From positions 1 to 64,000 of the forward strand of contig JABGQS010000009.1 in NCBI GenBank assembly GCA_018648645.1: DNA of 64,000 nt, in the 5' to 3' direction. Made by a program: the position numbers and the translations under genes. This DNA is from Clostridia bacterium (GTDB lineage Bacteria; Bacillota; Clostridia; Christensenellales; SZUA-584). The notes under the pieces are model-generated. The model saw only the letters and a list, made by a program, of their open reading frames with translations. It was not told the DNA's origin and made no database searches. Numbering within the stretch: position 1 is the first letter of the stretch; every line of letters begins with the position of its first letter. This document shows, piece by piece, positions 17,573 to 28,941 of the stretch.

Positions 17573-19328
17573 CACGCTCACCTGCCTTGCTTATTGGCTT
17601 GCGTTTGTCCATCATATATTTAAGCGTTGAAAACAGCTCATCGAGTGTAATCACGCTCTCATCAATCTCGTATCCGTCCTTTTTTAACCTGCCGACTATC
17701 TTCTTTACACACGGCACATCCAGCCCCGAGTTCTGCAGCTCGTCCGCTCTGCCAAACACCCTGCTCGGCAGGTCGTCCATCATAATCTGCGCTTCATTCA
17801 TCACCAATACTCTATGCGCGTTCTCCGCAAGGTCATCCATAGAATGCGTAATCATGACAATCGTTTTGCCTTCGCTGTTCAGATGGTTAATCAGCTTCAT
17901 CAAGTGCCGCCTGCCCTGCGGATCAAGCCCTGCAACAGGCTCGTCGAGTATCAGCACTTCGGGCTCAAGAGCAATCACTCCGGCAATCGCGACCCTTCTT
18001 TTCTGCCCGCCCGAAAGCTCGAACGGCGAAAGGTCCTTCAGCTCCTCATAATCTATTTCCATCAGCTCCATCGCGTGACGCACTCTCTTTTCGGTCTCCT
18101 GCTCGTCTATCCCCGCTTTTTTCGGTCCGAATGCAATATCTTTATACACCGTCTCTTCAAACAGCTGGTGCTCAGGGTACTGGAAAACCACGCCAACGTG
18201 GCGCCTTAATTCTTTCCTGTTATACTTCTTCTCGTTTATATCCTTACCGTCCACCAGCACTTGCCCGGATGTCGGTTTAAGTAATCCAGCAATCAGCCCA
18301 ATCAGCGTGGTCTTGCCGCTGCCTGTGTGTCCAATGATACCGATAAACTCACCAACGTCAATTTTGACACCAACGTTACTGAGCGCAACCGCCTCAAATG
18401 GCGAGCCCGGCATATACGTGTAGTTAAGCCCGCTAACCTCAATCGACATATCGCTGATTTTCGGCTTTGTCCAGCTCGCAGCTTTCACTGCTTTAGGCTT
18501 TCTTGATATCTTCAAATTGTCCACAAGCTCGTCTACGCTCATAGGACATCTGCCCACATCAAACCCATCGTTTTTCAGCCGATGATACAGCTCGATATGC
18601 GGCGGCGGTGCAAGCCCCGCTTCTTTCAGCACCTTTTGGTCATCGAATATTTCGCACGGGCTTCCGCTGGCAAGAATCGTCCCGGCCGTCATAACAAACA
18701 CTCTGTCCGCTTCGAGCGCCTCTTCCATATAGTGCGTGATGAACACAATCGTTTTGCCCTGCTCGTTCAGCATCTTCGCCGTGTCCATAACCTCGGCGCG
18801 CCCCTCGGGGTCCAGCATCGCTGTCGGCTCGTCAAACACAATAATCTCCGGCTTCATCGCAAGCACGCCCGCAATCGCGACACGCTGCTTTTGTCCGCCC
18901 GAAAGCATATGCGGCGCTCGCGTCTTATACTCGCTCATGTCAACTATCTCCAGCGCTTCGTCCACACGCTGTCTTATTTCCTTAGGCGGCACACCGATAT
19001 TCTCGGGACCGAACGCAACGTCCTCTTCCACAATCGTCGCCACCATCTGGTTGTCGGGGTTTTGGAACACCATGCCGGCTTTACGCCTTATCTCCCAAAC
19101 GTTCTTCTCGTCCGCCGTGTCCATGCCGTCAACAACCACTTTACCGTCCTCGGGTAAAAACAGCGCGTTAATATGCTTGGCAAGCGTAGATTTACCGCTG
19201 CCGTTGTGCCCGATAATCGCAACGAACTCGCCCTTTTTGACGCTCATCGTAACACCCGTCAATGCAAATGTAATTTTTTCTTCACCAACGTAGCTGTACT
19301 TTACGTCTGATGCCATGATAATATCCAT
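17565..19328 (-). CDS. ecfA: Fused ECF transporter ATPase (EcfA1-EcfA2 in one chain)
   Basis: 587 residues containing two complete ABC ATPase domains. Domain 1 (about 5-240): Walker [10 protein letters not shown], signature LSGGQKQR, Walker [10 protein letters not shown]-loop FITHY. A linker near 250-290 is followed by domain 2 (about 292-560): Walker [31 protein letters not shown]. In most Firmicutes EcfA1 and EcfA2 are separate adjacent genes in this position, so this is a gene fusion; the reading frame is uninterrupted. It energises the ECF module with EcfT. Confidence 0.93.
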   Translation of the reverse strand: MDIIMASDVKYSYVGEEKITFALTGVTMSVKKGEFVAIIGHNGSGKSTLAKHINALFLPEDGKVVVDGMDTADEKNVWEIRRKAGMVFQNPDNQMVATIVEEDVAFGPENIGVPPKEIRQRVDEALEIVDMSEYKTRAPHMLSGGQKQRVAIAGVLAMKPEIIVFDEPTAMLDPEGRAEVMDTAKMLNEQGKTIVFITHYMEEALEADRVFVMTAGTILASGSPCEIFDDQKVLKEAGLAPPPHIELYHRLKNDGFDVGRCPMSVDELVDNLKISRKPKAVKAASWTKPKISDMSIEVSGLNYTYMPGSPFEAVALSNVGVKIDVGEFIGIIGHTGSGKTTLIGLIAGLLKPTSGQVLVDGKDINEKKYNRKELRRHVGVVFQYPEHQLFEETVYKDIAFGPKKAGIDEQETEKRVRHAMELMEIDYEELKDLSPFELSGGQKRRVAIAGVIALEPEVLILDEPVAGLDPQGRRHLMKLINHLNSEGKTIVMITHSMDDLAENAHRVLVMNEAQIMMDDLPSRVFGRADELQNSGLDVPCVKKIVGRLKKDGYEIDESVITLDELFSTLKYMMDKRKPISKAGERDD

Positions 19329-19380
19329 CTATGTCTCCATAATCGGTGATTGTTATGTCTCATCCCACTTTTTTGACCAA

Positions 19381-19486
19381 GTCAGGGGTTCATATTCGAG
19401 GCGGCAAGCTTGCGCAAGGCAGGAGCGTATTTTAATACGTGACTGTCACAGCAAAGGCGAAGCTAAGCAGAAAACGAGCTCCTGAC
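19381..19486. other. Structured intergenic element between rplQ and ecfA
   Basis: Ends pair over 11 positions with two mismatches (GTCAGGGGTTC with GAGCTCCTGAC). Inside are overlapping palindromes GCAAGCTTGC and CTTGCGCAAG (19404-19418) and CGTATT-TT-AATACG near 19435. No plausible protein. It lies after the rplQ terminator on the minus strand and before ecfA, so it could be a 5' leader, a processed RNA, or a dispersed repeat. Confidence 0.5.
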
Positions 19487-19502
19487 GCAGCGTCAAAACA
19501 CT

Positions 19503-19536
19503 AAAAGGCTTCGAAAATGTTACTTCCAAAGCCTTT
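19503..19536 (-). terminator. Terminator of the ribosomal protein cluster
   Basis: On the minus strand AAAGGCTT pairs with AAGCCTTT and is followed by TAGTGTTTT, about 30 bases after the rplQ stop. Confidence 0.75.
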
Positions 19537-19567
19537 CTGTTTATATTTACTATGAATACGCAACTGT

Positions 19568-20077
19568 CTAGACCAGCTCTAGAATAGCCATTTCTGTTGC
19601 GTCACCGCGCCGCGGTCCTTTTTTGATGATACGCGTATATCCGCCACCCGTTCCAAGATCTTTGGCACGCTCGCGATATTTCGGTCCGATTTCACGGAAC
19701 ATCTTCTCAACGAGCGGGTGCTTGCTTTCTTTTGTACGCGCTCGGTAGTTAAACTTGCTTTCGCCCTCTTCCTTTAGCTCCTGCACATCATAAAGATAGC
19801 TCATCATCTTACGTCGCGCCGCCAGCTTGCTCGGTGCGTCGTTAACAACTTCTCGGTTAAACTTATCGCCGTCTTCAGCGATTACTTTTTTTACAGTTAC
19901 GGTGCTGTCATACTCGCGTGCCGCAAGCGTAATCAGCTTTTCCGCAATGCTTCTTGCTTCCTTAGCTCTTGCAAGCGTCGTCTCAACTTTGCCGTGCCAC
20001 AATAGACCCGTAACGATACTTCTAAGCATCGCCTTTCTTTGATCCGACGGTTTGTTCAGCTTTCTATATCCAGCCAT
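19568..20077 (-). CDS. rplQ: 50S ribosomal protein L17
   Basis: 169 residues. N-terminal [19 protein letters not shown] is the standard L17 start. It is about 50 residues longer than B. subtilis L17 through a central/C-terminal insertion (about 70-130), a form known in some Clostridia. Last gene of the alpha operon, 103 bases after rpoA, followed by a terminator. GGAGG precedes the ATG. Confidence 0.96.
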   Translation of the reverse strand: MAGYRKLNKPSDQRKAMLRSIVTGLLWHGKVETTLARAKEARSIAEKLITLAAREYDSTVTVKKVIAEDGDKFNREVVNDAPSKLAARRKMMSYLYDVQELKEEGESKFNYRARTKESKHPLVEKMFREIGPKYRERAKDLGTGGGYTRIIKKGPRRGDATEMAILELV

Positions 20078-20180
20078 GTTTTCCTCCTATTCACTGCCGT
20101 TTGAGGTGACCCGCACCCGCCTTTAAGGCAATGCGTCCTCCCCCTGTTCAGTGAAAATTTTAAGTGCTACTCTCTTTTAC

Positions 20181-21125
20181 CTATTCGTCCACGCGCAGTG
20201 CCAACCCAAGTGCCGCGAGCTTATGCTCAACTTCTTCAAGCGACTTTCTGCCGAGATTGCGAACCTTCATCATTTCGTCTTCGTTACGTTTAATCAGCTC
20301 TTCAACCGTGTTGATACCGGCGCGCTTGAGGCAGTTATAACTTCTCACGCTAAGGTCAAGCTCTTCAATCGTAATCTCGAGAACCTTTTCCTTCTTGTCT
20401 TCTTCCGGTTCAACCATAATCTCAACGTGCTGCACGTGTTCTGTCAAGTTCACAAACTGCGCCATGTGCTCACTGATTATCTTTGCAGCCAAGGACACCG
20501 CCTCGTCGGGCGATATTGTGCCGTTTGTCCACAGCTCGAGCGACAGCTTGTCAAAGTCAGTAATCTGACCGACACGCGTGTTCTCAACTGTAAAGTTGAC
20601 TTTTCTCACCGGCGTAAACAACGAGTCAACAGGAATCACGCCAATCGGCATGTCGTCGCTCTTGTTCTTGTCGGCAAGCACATATCCTCTGCCTTTTTGC
20701 ACACTAATCTCCATGTATATGCTCGAGTGTTTATCGAGCGTTGCGATATGCATATCGGGATTAAGTATCTCGATATCCGAGTCTTCCGCTATATCGCTCG
20801 CAACTACTTCCTTTGGTCCGCTAGCCTCAAGAATCAGCGTTTTCGCTTCTTCTGTGTGCATCTTTACAGCAAGACCTTTAAGGTTAATCACCATGTTAAC
20901 CACGTCTTCGCTTACGCCTTCCATAGTGGAAAACTCATGCAAAACGCCGTCAATCTTGACTCTTGTTACTGCCGCACCCGGCAAACAAGATAATAATACT
21001 CTGCGCAAAGAATTACCCATCGTCGATCCAAAACCGCGCTCCAGCGGCTCCATCACAAACTTAGCGTATTTGTTGTCACTTGACTTCTCAACACATTCAA
21101 TATTTGGCTTTTCTATTTCTAACAT
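20181..21125 (-). CDS. rpoA: DNA-directed RNA polymerase subunit alpha
   Basis: 314 residues, normal length. N-terminal assembly domain with [16 protein letters not shown], then a C-terminal domain ending [14 protein letters not shown] ... [13 protein letters not shown], the helix-hairpin-helix that touches UP elements and activators. It lies between rpsD (81 bases upstream) and rplQ in standard alpha-operon order. GGGAGG precedes the ATG. Confidence 0.98.
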   Translation of the reverse strand: MLEIEKPNIECVEKSSDNKYAKFVMEPLERGFGSTMGNSLRRVLLSCLPGAAVTRVKIDGVLHEFSTMEGVSEDVVNMVINLKGLAVKMHTEEAKTLILEASGPKEVVASDIAEDSDIEILNPDMHIATLDKHSSIYMEISVQKGRGYVLADKNKSDDMPIGVIPVDSLFTPVRKVNFTVENTRVGQITDFDKLSLELWTNGTISPDEAVSLAAKIISEHMAQFVNLTEHVQHVEIMVEPEEDKKEKVLEITIEELDLSVRSYNCLKRAGINTVEELIKRNEDEMMKVRNLGRKSLEEVEHKLAALGLALRVDE

Positions 21126-21206
21126 ATATAACCCTCCCGTTATAAACTTCGAGTTCGAAGGGCAACCGCTTATTGCCTAATACCACTTAACATCAGCAGC
21201 GCAATA

Positions 21207-21836
21207 CTACTTAGAGTAATGCTCAACAATCAAGTGCTCTTCTATCGTCAGGTCAATATCTTCTCTAACCGGTGCGCTAAGCACTCTGCCAACAAGGTTT
21301 GCATTGTCCATGCTAAGCCAGCTTGGCATTGGGCGTGCTTCACTCTCTCTAAGCTCTTTAAATCTTTCCATCTCTGTGCTCTTCTTGCGCAGCGTAATCT
21401 CGTCGCCTTCGCTGACAAAGAAAGAAGCAATGTCTACTTTTTTACCGTTTACAAGGATGTGACCGTGCAGCACAAACTGACGCGCCTGCGCACGAGAATC
21501 TCCAAATCCCAAACGGAACACAACATTGTCAAGACGCGATTCGAGAAGCTGCAACAGGTTTACGCCTGTCTTGCCCTTCATACGCTCAGCAATATTGTAA
21601 TATTTCTCAAACTGCGACTCCATCATTCCGTAAGCGCGCTTAACTTTCTGCTTCTCACGGAGCTGCAAGCCATATTCGCTCACTTTACTGCGTCTGCCGC
21701 TCTTCTTCTGCTCTCCCGGCGGTGATGGGCGCTTAACAAACGCGCATTTTCCGCTGTAGCATCTGTCGCCTTTAAGAAAAAGCTTACAGCCTTCTCTTCG
21801 GCACAGACGGCATACGGATCCTGTATATCTAGCCAT
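21207..21836 (-). CDS. rpsD: 30S ribosomal protein S4
   Basis: 209 residues. N-terminal zinc-binding Cys set ([17 protein letters not shown]) marks the C-plus paralogue type. S4 RNA-binding domain with [14 protein letters not shown]4 nucleates 30S assembly and is often the autoregulator of the alpha operon. The start at 21836 follows GGGAGG; a longer frame to 21887 runs into rpsK. Confidence 0.97.
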   Translation of the reverse strand: MARYTGSVCRLCRREGCKLFLKGDRCYSGKCAFVKRPSPPGEQKKSGRRSKVSEYGLQLREKQKVKRAYGMMESQFEKYYNIAERMKGKTGVNLLQLLESRLDNVVFRLGFGDSRAQARQFVLHGHILVNGKKVDIASFFVSEGDEITLRKKSTEMERFKELRESEARPMPSWLSMDNANLVGRVLSAPVREDIDLTIEEHLIVEHYSK

Positions 21837-21852
21837 ATCTAAGTTTCCTCCC

Positions 21853-22245
21853 TTATACTCTTCTGCGCTTTGGCGGACGGCAGCCATTATGCGGTATCGG
21901 CGTAACGTCCTTTATCAGGCTCACTTCAAGACCTGCGGTCTGAAGGGCACGAATCGCAGCTTCTCTTCCGCTGCCCGGTCCCTTAACGTAAACATCTACG
22001 AACCTAAGACCGTGTTCCATCGCAGCCTTTGCAGCCTTTTCCGCTGCAACCTGCGCTGCAAACGGCGTGCTTTTCTTGCTGCCTCTAAAGCCCATTCCGC
22101 CGGCGCTTGCCCAGCTTAGGGCGTTGCCTGCAGTGTCCGTCATTGTGATAAGCGTATTGTTAAAGGAAGCACGGATATGTGCCTGTCCACGCTCAATATT
22201 CTTCTTTTCGCGGCGTTTTCTTCCCGCTTGCTTTGGATTAGCCAT
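21853..22245 (-). CDS. rpsK: 30S ribosomal protein S11
   Basis: 130 residues, standard. Central [20 protein letters not shown] and C-terminal [16 protein letters not shown] are diagnostic. It sits in the platform of the 30S subunit. 9 bases after rpsM and 16 before rpsD. Confidence 0.98.
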   Translation of the reverse strand: MANPKQAGRKRREKKNIERGQAHIRASFNNTLITMTDTAGNALSWASAGGMGFRGSKKSTPFAAQVAAEKAAKAAMEHGLRFVDVYVKGPGSGREAAIRALQTAGLEVSLIKDVTPIPHNGCRPPKRRRV

Positions 22246-22254
22246 TTACTACCC

Positions 22255-22623
22255 CTACCTTTTCTTTCCGCCCGCACTGCGTTTAGGACCTTTTCTTGTG
22301 CGTGCATTTTGCTTGCTGCTCTGCCCACGTACAGGCAAACCTCTTCTGTGACGAATGCCTCTATAGCATCCAATCTCAATAAGACGCTTGATATTCATCG
22401 TCGTTTCGCGCCTAAGGTCACCTTCAACCTTTAAGCTCTTTTCAATGTATTCTCTTAACTTGCTGACATCCGATTCGGTCAAATCTTTGACTCTAATATC
22501 GGAGTCAACTCCAGTTGACGCTAATATGTCTTTTGAAGTTTTCAGCCCAATTCCAAATATATATGTCAGGCCAATTTCTACCCGTTTATCGTTCGGTAGA
22601 TCAACACCAGCTATACGTGCCAC
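22255..22623 (-). CDS. rpsM: 30S ribosomal protein S13
   Basis: 122 residues. [21 protein letters not shown] start, helix-two-turn-helix, and basic tail [16 protein letters not shown] that reaches the P site. 95 bases after rpmJ, a gap holding no other gene. Confidence 0.98.
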   Translation of the reverse strand: MARIAGVDLPNDKRVEIGLTYIFGIGLKTSKDILASTGVDSDIRVKDLTESDVSKLREYIEKSLKVEGDLRRETTMNIKRLIEIGCYRGIRHRRGLPVRGQSSKQNARTRKGPKRSAGGKKR

Positions 22624-22718
22624 TTATTTAACACCTCCGAAAATTTTTCTTTCTTTATAAAAGCCATACGGAATGAAGACTAGCTTCACAGCCGCTCCGT
22701 TTGGACCAATTATCCTGC

Positions 22719-23076
<358 letters not shown>

Positions 23077-23090
23077 ACCAGTTCCTCCTT

Positions 23091-23375
23091 TTAAACGTCG
23101 CTACCACTCTGCAAAGACCTAATCGCACTGCGAATCTCTGCATCAAACACCTTTGTACCTTCTTTCAGCTTATCGGCAATGCTATCTAAAACATTCTCGC
23201 TCAGCTTCAAGTGCTTGAGTTTCTTCTTCTTTGGACGATCCATCTTTCGCAAATCTCCGTCCACTATATATACATAATAAGTATCAATTACCTGCTTGAT
23301 AACAAACACTCTACCAGTATCTCTGCCTGCTTTCGATACGGCTATCCTGCCAACCTGCACCGGATACGATACCAT
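23091..23375 (-). CDS. KOW-domain RNA-binding protein (L14e/L6e-like)
   Basis: 94 residues. The N-terminal KOW-type barrel reads [19 protein letters not shown] and [19 protein letters not shown], resembling eukaryotic L14e/L27e; a helical tail follows. This gene is a regular member between map and infA in Firmicutes, and is presumed to bind the ribosome or rRNA. GGGGTGAG precedes the ATG, which is 6 bases after map. Confidence 0.9.
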   Translation of the reverse strand: MVSYPVQVGRIAVSKAGRDTGRVFVIKQVIDTYYVYIVDGDLRKMDRPKKKKLKHLKLSENVLDSIADKLKEGTKVFDAEIRSAIRSLQSGSDV

Positions 23376-23381
23376 ATCTTC

Positions 23382-24128
23382 TCACCCCTTCGTTAATATC
23401 TCGGGTCCGTTTTCAGTAAGCGCTACTGTGTGCTCAAAGTGCGATGACATGCTTTTATCGCTCGTGCACACTGTCCAACCATCGCTTAGCGTATAAGTTT
23501 CCTTGCCGCCCATGTTGATCATCGGCTCGATGGCAAGCACCATTCCTACTCTCAATCGCGGTCCCTTGTTGCCTGTCACAAAGTTCGGCACGTTTGGCTC
23601 CTCGTGCAATTGCTGACCAATACCATGTCCAACCAGCTCTCTGACCACGCTAAACCCGGCATTCTCTGCCGTTTCCTGCACTGCCGCCGATATGCTCTGC
23701 AGCCTGCTGCCCGTCTCAAATGCGTCCATCCCTGCGTAAAACGCCTGCTCTGTCACATCTATCAAACGCTGCGCATCTTTGCTTATCTGTCCTACAGCGT
23801 ATGTCTTTGCGTTATCACCGTGATACCCTTTGTATATTGCACCAAGGTCTATGCTCACAATGTCGCCGCTCATTAGCACTCTGCTGCCCGGTATCCCGTG
23901 CACAACCTGCTCGTTCACCGACGCGCATATCGTTGCCGGATACCCTCCGTACCCTAGGAACGAAGGCACTGCGCCGCTTTTCTCGATAAACCTTTTTGCT
24001 ATCGCGTCAAGCTCGCCCGTTGTGATTCCGACCCGCACCGCTTCTCCTACGAGACCCAGTGCCTGCGCCGATATTTTCCCGGCGTCCTTCATCATCTCGA
24101 TCTCACGCCGCGACTTTAAGATGGTCAT
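23382..24128 (-). CDS. map: Methionine aminopeptidase, type I
   Basis: 248 residues. Pita-bread fold with the metal ligands in VSIDLGAIYKGYHGDNAKTY (two Asp), GHGIGQQLHEEP (His) and the Glu residues of AIEPM and FEHTV. It removes initiator Met. Its ATG overlaps the adk stop (ATGA), so the pair is translationally coupled. Confidence 0.97.
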   Translation of the reverse strand: MTILKSRREIEMMKDAGKISAQALGLVGEAVRVGITTGELDAIAKRFIEKSGAVPSFLGYGGYPATICASVNEQVVHGIPGSRVLMSGDIVSIDLGAIYKGYHGDNAKTYAVGQISKDAQRLIDVTEQAFYAGMDAFETGSRLQSISAAVQETAENAGFSVVRELVGHGIGQQLHEEPNVPNFVTGNKGPRLRVGMVLAIEPMINMGGKETYTLSDGWTVCTSDKSMSSHFEHTVALTENGPEILTKG

Positions 24129-24754
24129 CCCTGTCCTTCCAAAACGGACAGTATCGTCTGCGTTATGGTATCAATTCCGCCGCTGCCCACTACATCGCGC
24201 AATATGCCTTTATCGGTATAGTACTGAATTAGTGGCTGCGTGCTTTCCTTGTACACTTTCAATCGCTCAATCACAATTTCTTCTGCGTCATCGTCCCGCA
24301 AATACAGATTCCCACCGCATTTTGGGCACGTCTTTAGATCAGACAACATGGACACATGGTACGTTGCGCTGCAACTGTCGCATACGCGTCTTCCCGTCAT
24401 TCTGTGCACCAGCTTGTTGTCAGGCACAAACACGTTGATTACCATATCGAGCTTTGTAATCTTGTCAAGCGCCTCTGCTTGTGCCGCAGTTCGCGGAAAC
24501 CCGTCCAGCAGAAAGCCTTTTTGCGCATCTGCTTCTTTGATACGCTTCCCAATCATCGCAACAATCACGTCGTCGGGAACAAGATGCCCTTCATCTATAT
24601 ACTTCTTGGCAGCAATTCCAAGCTCGCTGCCTTTTCTCATCTGCGCTCTAAGCATATCGCCCGATGAGATATGGGGTATGTCATATTTCTGCGCAACTCT
24701 CGTCGCCTGCGTTCCTTTGCCCGCACCCGGCGGACCAACAAACATCAATTTCAT
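24125..24754 (-). CDS. adk: Adenylate kinase
   Basis: 209 residues. P-loop GPPGAGKGT at residues 7-15, DGFPRT, and a zinc-binding lid with CDSC near 129 and CPKC near 149. The Cys4 lid is the Gram-positive form. It interconverts AMP, ADP and ATP. 11 bases after secY. Confidence 0.98.
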   Translation of the reverse strand: MKLMFVGPPGAGKGTQATRVAQKYDIPHISSGDMLRAQMRKGSELGIAAKKYIDEGHLVPDDVIVAMIGKRIKEADAQKGFLLDGFPRTAAQAEALDKITKLDMVINVFVPDNKLVHRMTGRRVCDSCSATYHVSMLSDLKTCPKCGGNLYLRDDDAEEIVIERLKVYKESTQPLIQYYTDKGILRDVVGSGGIDTITQTILSVLEGQG

Positions 24755-24765
24755 ATTTCTACCCT

Positions 24766-26043
24766 CTATTTCAAGAACCCCTTATAATGTCTCATCATCA
24801 TTTGAGATTCAAGCTGTCTTGTAGTCTCCAGCGAAACGCTAACCATAATCAGCAAGCTCGTTGGACCAAACGCAGAGTCAAAACCTGCAATCGCGGCAAG
24901 TCCTGTCGGAATAGTCGCTACCAATGCCAGGAACAATGCTCCAAACAACGTGATCCGCACGAGTATCTTCGCCAGATAATCGGATGTCGGCTTTCCTGCT
25001 CTGATGCCAGGTATAAACCCACCGTTCTGCTGCATGTTCTTTGCCACATCCGGCGGATTAAACGTCGCCTGTGAATAGAAGAATGTGAAGAAGAATATCA
25101 GCAGCGCGAATACAGCGAGATACAGTATCTTGTCCGGTCCCATGACCGCCTTATATCCTTCCGGGTCAGCACCCGTCAACTGCATAATAATCGTAGGGAA
25201 CTGTACCAACGTCAACGCAAATATGAGTGGCAACACGCCCGACTGGTTAATCTTCATCGGTATGTGCGTACTTTGCCCGCCGTACATTTTACGCCCAACA
25301 ACGCGCTTTGCGTACTGCACGGGGATTCTACGCTCCCCCAGGTCAACAAACGTAATGCCGACAATAATCGCCACCGCAGCAATCAGCACAACGAATATCG
25401 TTATGATCGAGGTGTTTGTAACGTTCACATCAAATCCGTTCTGCACCAATTTGATTGCCTCAGGACCAAGCCTGCTGACAATGCTGATAAAGATAATCAG
25501 CGATATTCCGTTACCAACGCCGTTCTCGGTGATATGCTCACCAATCCACATAATCAGCGCCGTACCTGCCGTCAAGCAAAGTATCATTGTGATATATGTA
25601 AGTGCTACCGGTATTCCGCCCATGTCCAATATAAAGTCTTGAAAGCTAAGCAGTATCGCAACTGCCTGAACCAACCCAAGTCCTACTGCCGCATAACGCG
25701 TAATCGATGCTATTTTCTTTCTTCCTTCGGGGCCTTCCTTACTCATACGCTCAAGCGGCGGAAGTGCCATGGTCAAAAGGTTCATAATAATCGACGCTGT
25801 AATGTATGGTGTTATGCCAAGCGCAAACAACGAAAATCTAGACAACGCGCCGCCGGCAAACAAGTCCATAAATCCGGCAAGCAGATTGTTTCCGCCACTA
25901 ACTGCTTCAGAAAGTTGGGCAACATCCATGCCCGGCACGGGTACGTGCGCTCCAATTCTATAAACAAAGAGCATCATCAGCGTATAAAGTATTTTCTTTC
26001 TTATATCTGGAACTTTCCATGCGTTACGGAGCGTACTAAACAT
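24766..26043 (-). CDS. secY: Preprotein translocase subunit SecY
   Basis: 425 residues with ten membrane helices. N-terminal [21 protein letters not shown], plug region near GGALSRFSLFALGITPYI, and the C-terminal loop RAGKPTSDYLAKI. Forms the protein-conducting channel. Its start shares one base with the rplO stop (TAATG). Confidence 0.98.
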   Translation of the reverse strand: MFSTLRNAWKVPDIRKKILYTLMMLFVYRIGAHVPVPGMDVAQLSEAVSGGNNLLAGFMDLFAGGALSRFSLFALGITPYITASIIMNLLTMALPPLERMSKEGPEGRKKIASITRYAAVGLGLVQAVAILLSFQDFILDMGGIPVALTYITMILCLTAGTALIMWIGEHITENGVGNGISLIIFISIVSRLGPEAIKLVQNGFDVNVTNTSIITIFVVLIAAVAIIVGITFVDLGERRIPVQYAKRVVGRKMYGGQSTHIPMKINQSGVLPLIFALTLVQFPTIIMQLTGADPEGYKAVMGPDKILYLAVFALLIFFFTFFYSQATFNPPDVAKNMQQNGGFIPGIRAGKPTSDYLAKILVRITLFGALFLALVATIPTGLAAIAGFDSAFGPTSLLIMVSVSLETTRQLESQMMMRHYKGFLK

Positions 26044-26483
26044 TATACCACCTCTGCTGTGCCACCTGCAGCCACAATTTTTTCACTGGCCGACTTGGTG
26101 AACTTAGTTGCTTTAACGGTAAGCTTCTTGGTAATCTCTCCGTTTCCAAGAACTTTAAGTCCGTCGTTAAGCTTGCGAATCAGTCTTTCCTGCTTCAACA
26201 ATTCTGCTGTAACCTCAGTGCCGTCTTCAAAACGATTGAGGTCGCCAATATTGACGATACTATACGTCTTAGCGAATATATTGGTAAACCCGCGCTTCGG
26301 CAAACGTCTTGCCAGCGGCATTTGACCACCTTCGAACCCAGGACGTACTCCACCGCCACTTCTAGAGTTCTGACCGTCCTGACCACGAGTAGCTGTTTTA
26401 CCCATTCCTGAACCAGCGCCTCTGCCAACACGTTTTCTTTTTCTTTTTGTGCCCGGAGTAGGCTTCAATTCGTTAATTCTCAC
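26043..26483 (-). CDS. rplO: 50S ribosomal protein L15
   Basis: 146 residues. Basic N-terminal extension with [22 protein letters not shown] and [18 protein letters not shown] are diagnostic. Located between rpmD and secY; TAATG coupling to secY. Confidence 0.98.
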   Translation of the reverse strand: MRINELKPTPGTKRKRKRVGRGAGSGMGKTATRGQDGQNSRSGGGVRPGFEGGQMPLARRLPKRGFTNIFAKTYSIVNIGDLNRFEDGTEVTAELLKQERLIRKLNDGLKVLGNGEITKKLTVKATKFTKSASEKIVAAGGTAEVV

Positions 26484-26501
26484 GACGTGCCCTCCCTTTT
26501 G

Positions 26502-26696
26502 TTATGCGTCAAGCACCTTTACAAGATGCGTCACTTTTCTTATCATACCACGTATACATTCATTGTCATCATGTTCAACAATTGAATTCATTCTACCAAG
26601 TCCAAGAGCCACTACAGTTGCTTTTTGATCTTTGGCATAGCCTATCGGACTTTTTACAAGCTGAACCTTGATTTTTTTTGCCTTTGCTTTAGCCAT
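26502..26696 (-). CDS. rpmD: 50S ribosomal protein L30
   Basis: 64 residues. [19 protein letters not shown] and [14 protein letters not shown] match L30. Standard place between rpsE (12 bases) and rplO (18 bases). Confidence 0.97.
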   Translation of the reverse strand: MAKAKAKKIKVQLVKSPIGYAKDQKATVVALGLGRMNSIVEHDDNECIRGMIRKVTHLVKVLDA

Positions 26697-26708
26697 GATT
26701 TGTCTCCT

Positions 26709-27269
26709 TTATCTAAGCTGGTCTACACTAATGCCTCTGGCTTTAGCATACTGCTCTGCTGTTTTGAGCATTTTTAGACCTTCTATAGTAGCTTTCACAC
26801 AGTTTGCAGGCGTGTTGCTGCCCTGCGACTTCGTCTTGATGTCTTTGATTCCCGCAAGCTCAAGCACTGCACGCGCCGGTCCTCCGGCAATAACGCCGGT
26901 ACCTTCAACCGCCGGAAGAAGCAAAACTTGTCCTGCTCCAAACCGTCCGATAACCTTGTGCGGTATCGTTGTTCCGACCATAGGCACACGGATCAGATTG
27001 CGCTTTGCTTTTTGCACCGCTTTGCTGATTGCGTCCGGAATCTCGGCTGCTTTGCCGAGCCCTGCGCCGACCTGCCCTTTTTCGTCTCCCACAACAACAA
27101 GCGCTGTAAAGCGGAAGTTTCTGCCGCCCTTAACAACCTTTGAAACACGGTTTACGAAAACGAGTTTCTCTTTAAACTCTTTGTCTTCTTCTTTTTTAAA
27201 GTTGCGTCGTCCCCTGTTAGGTCCTCTGCCACCATCTTTATTGCCTTTAAAAGCATCGTTTCTTTGCAC
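26709..27269 (-). CDS. rpsE: 30S ribosomal protein S5
   Basis: 186 residues, about 20 more than B. subtilis S5 because of a charged N-terminal extension (Asn/Gly/Arg/Lys-rich). Double-stranded RNA-binding fold with [22 protein letters not shown], the fidelity-linked loop, and [13 protein letters not shown]. Confidence 0.97.
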   Translation of the reverse strand: MQRNDAFKGNKDGGRGPNRGRRNFKKEEDKEFKEKLVFVNRVSKVVKGGRNFRFTALVVVGDEKGQVGAGLGKAAEIPDAISKAVQKAKRNLIRVPMVGTTIPHKVIGRFGAGQVLLLPAVEGTGVIAGGPARAVLELAGIKDIKTKSQGSNTPANCVKATIEGLKMLKTAEQYAKARGISVDQLR

Positions 27270-27284
27270 CAGATATTCCTCCTT

Positions 27285-27653
27285 TTAAAACTTGAGTCCG
27301 GCTTTTCTAGCGCCGTCTGCCAATTGCTCTACTCTTCCTGTATAAAGGTATCCGCCTCTGTCAAACACGACTTCCTTGATACCCTTTGCCATCGCCTGCT
27401 TTGCCACAGCAGCGCCAACTATGCTCGCTGCCTGCTTCTTGTCCTTGCCGGCCAACTGTTCTTTTATGTCTTTCACCAACGTAGAGCTGCTCGCAAGCGT
27501 TACTCCGGCCGTGTCATCGATCACCTGAGCATAGATATGCCCGGTGCTGCGATATACGTTAAGCCTTGGCTTTGCAGCCGTTCCGCTAACTTTGTTACGC
27601 ACTCTGTAGTGGCGTCCTTTTCTAACTTTGTTCTTATCTTTCTTGTTAATCAA
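27285..27653 (-). CDS. rplR: 50S ribosomal protein L18
   Basis: 122 residues. [18 protein letters not shown] and [20 protein letters not shown] are typical. Binds 5S rRNA with L5. 15 bases before rpsE. Confidence 0.97.
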   Translation of the reverse strand: MINKKDKNKVRKGRHYRVRNKVSGTAAKPRLNVYRSTGHIYAQVIDDTAGVTLASSSTLVKDIKEQLAGKDKKQAASIVGAAVAKQAMAKGIKEVVFDRGGYLYTGRVEQLADGARKAGLKF

Positions 27654-27667
27654 TTTAAGCCACCTCT

Positions 27668-28204
27668 CTACATTCCGGTCTTGCCGACTTTGCGCTGCAC
27701 ATGTTCGCCCTGATATCGAATGCCTTTGCCCTTATACGGCTCCGGCGGACGAATCTTACGAATTTCAGCAGCCACTTGTCCGACGACCTGTTTGGATATA
27801 CCCGAAATTTTTATGATATTCTGTCCTTCAACGTCAAACGTTACACCGACTTCCGGCACTTCAACCGGATGCGAGAATCCAACGTTTACGATGAGCTTCT
27901 TACCACTCTTTTGCACTCTGTAACCAACACCGACAACTTCCAGCGTTTTGCTGAACCCATCAGTCAAACCAATTACCATGTTGGCAATCAGTGCACGAGA
28001 CAAACCATGCATCGCTCTGTCATTCTTGCTATCAGAGCCGCGCTTCACTTCAACAACACCATCGCCGATATCCACTTTGATAACCGCAGGAATGGTTTCC
28101 GTGAGCTCTCCCTTGTTGCTTTTTACCCGCACTACATTTGCGCCTTCCAGTGTAACAGTTACACCGGCCGGAATCACTACGGGCATTTTACCTATTCTGC
28201 TCAT
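27668..28204 (-). CDS. rplF: 50S ribosomal protein L6
   Basis: 178 residues from the ATG preceded by [21 protein letters not shown] and the C-terminal [19 protein letters not shown] are diagnostic. A 101-base gap separates it from rpsH, the longest inside the spc part. Confidence 0.97.
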   Translation of the reverse strand: MSRIGKMPVVIPAGVTVTLEGANVVRVKSNKGELTETIPAVIKVDIGDGVVEVKRGSDSKNDRAMHGLSRALIANMVIGLTDGFSKTLEVVGVGYRVQKSGKKLIVNVGFSHPVEVPEVGVTFDVEGQNIIKISGISKQVVGQVAAEIRKIRPPEPYKGKGIRYQGEHVQRKVGKTGM

Positions 28205-28305
28205 TTTTCTCTCCTTTACACTCTCAATGTTTCGTTGTTCTTGGCACACTGCATTTTTACAAACGCACCGGCCTCACACCGTTTCTTGACGAATGCTTAG
28301 CTTCT

Positions 28306-28704
28306 CTACCAAACGAATGCAATCACTTCTCCGCCAACATCGTTGCTTCTTGCATCCCTGTCTGTCATGATGCCTTTTGACGTAGATATAATCGCAACTC
28401 CAAGTCCGCCGAGCACCTTCGGGACATCGTCCTTCTTGGCATATACTCTTAGCCCTGGTTTGCTAATTCTCTTTAGTCCATTGATTACAGACTCCTCTTT
28501 CGCACCATACTTCAATGAAATACGAATGATACCCTGAGGACCTTCCTCTTTATACTCATACCCTTTTATAAAACCTTCTTTAAGAAGAATTCCGGCTACG
28601 GCTTTCTTCATCTTAGAAGCGGGCATATTGACGCTTTCATGTTTTGCTCCAAGAGCATTACGAATACGTGTAAGCATATCCGCTACAGGATCAGTTACAG
28701 GCAT
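28306..28704 (-). CDS. rpsH: 30S ribosomal protein S8
   Basis: 132 residues. [17 protein letters not shown] start and C-terminal [20 protein letters not shown] (a G in the usual place) match S8. It is the common autoregulator of spc operons. Confidence 0.98.
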   Translation of the reverse strand: MPVTDPVADMLTRIRNALGAKHESVNMPASKMKKAVAGILLKEGFIKGYEYKEEGPQGIIRISLKYGAKEESVINGLKRISKPGLRVYAKKDDVPKVLGGLGVAIISTSKGIMTDRDARSNDVGGEVIAFVW

Positions 28705-28736
28705 TTTTCTACCTCCTTATATTATCAAGTCGCAGC

Positions 28737-28922
28737 CTACCAGCTTGCTTTTCTCACACCGGGTATCTCGCCTTTGTACGCGAGCTCCCTGAAACATATA
28801 CGACACACACCATACTTTCGAAGAACGCTGTGCGGTCTTCCGCAGATACTGCATCTTGTGTAGTTTCTTGTCGAGAACTTAGAGCCTTTTTGCTGTTTGT
28901 TAATCATCGCTTTTTTAGCCAC
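28737..28922 (-). CDS. rpsZ: 30S ribosomal protein S14, zinc-binding type
   Basis: 61 residues. Short S14 with two zinc-binding CxxC pairs: [20 protein letters not shown]. 19 bases after rplE. Confidence 0.97.
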   Translation of the reverse strand: MAKKAMINKQQKGSKFSTRNYTRCSICGRPHSVLRKYGVCRICFRELAYKGEIPGVRKASW

Positions 28923-28941
28923 TTTATTTCCTCCAGTCCAC

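Noticed and set aside
25264-26325. 353-residue open frame antisense to secY and rplO
   Set aside because: Cys/Arg/Asn-rich, no motif; shadow of conserved genes.
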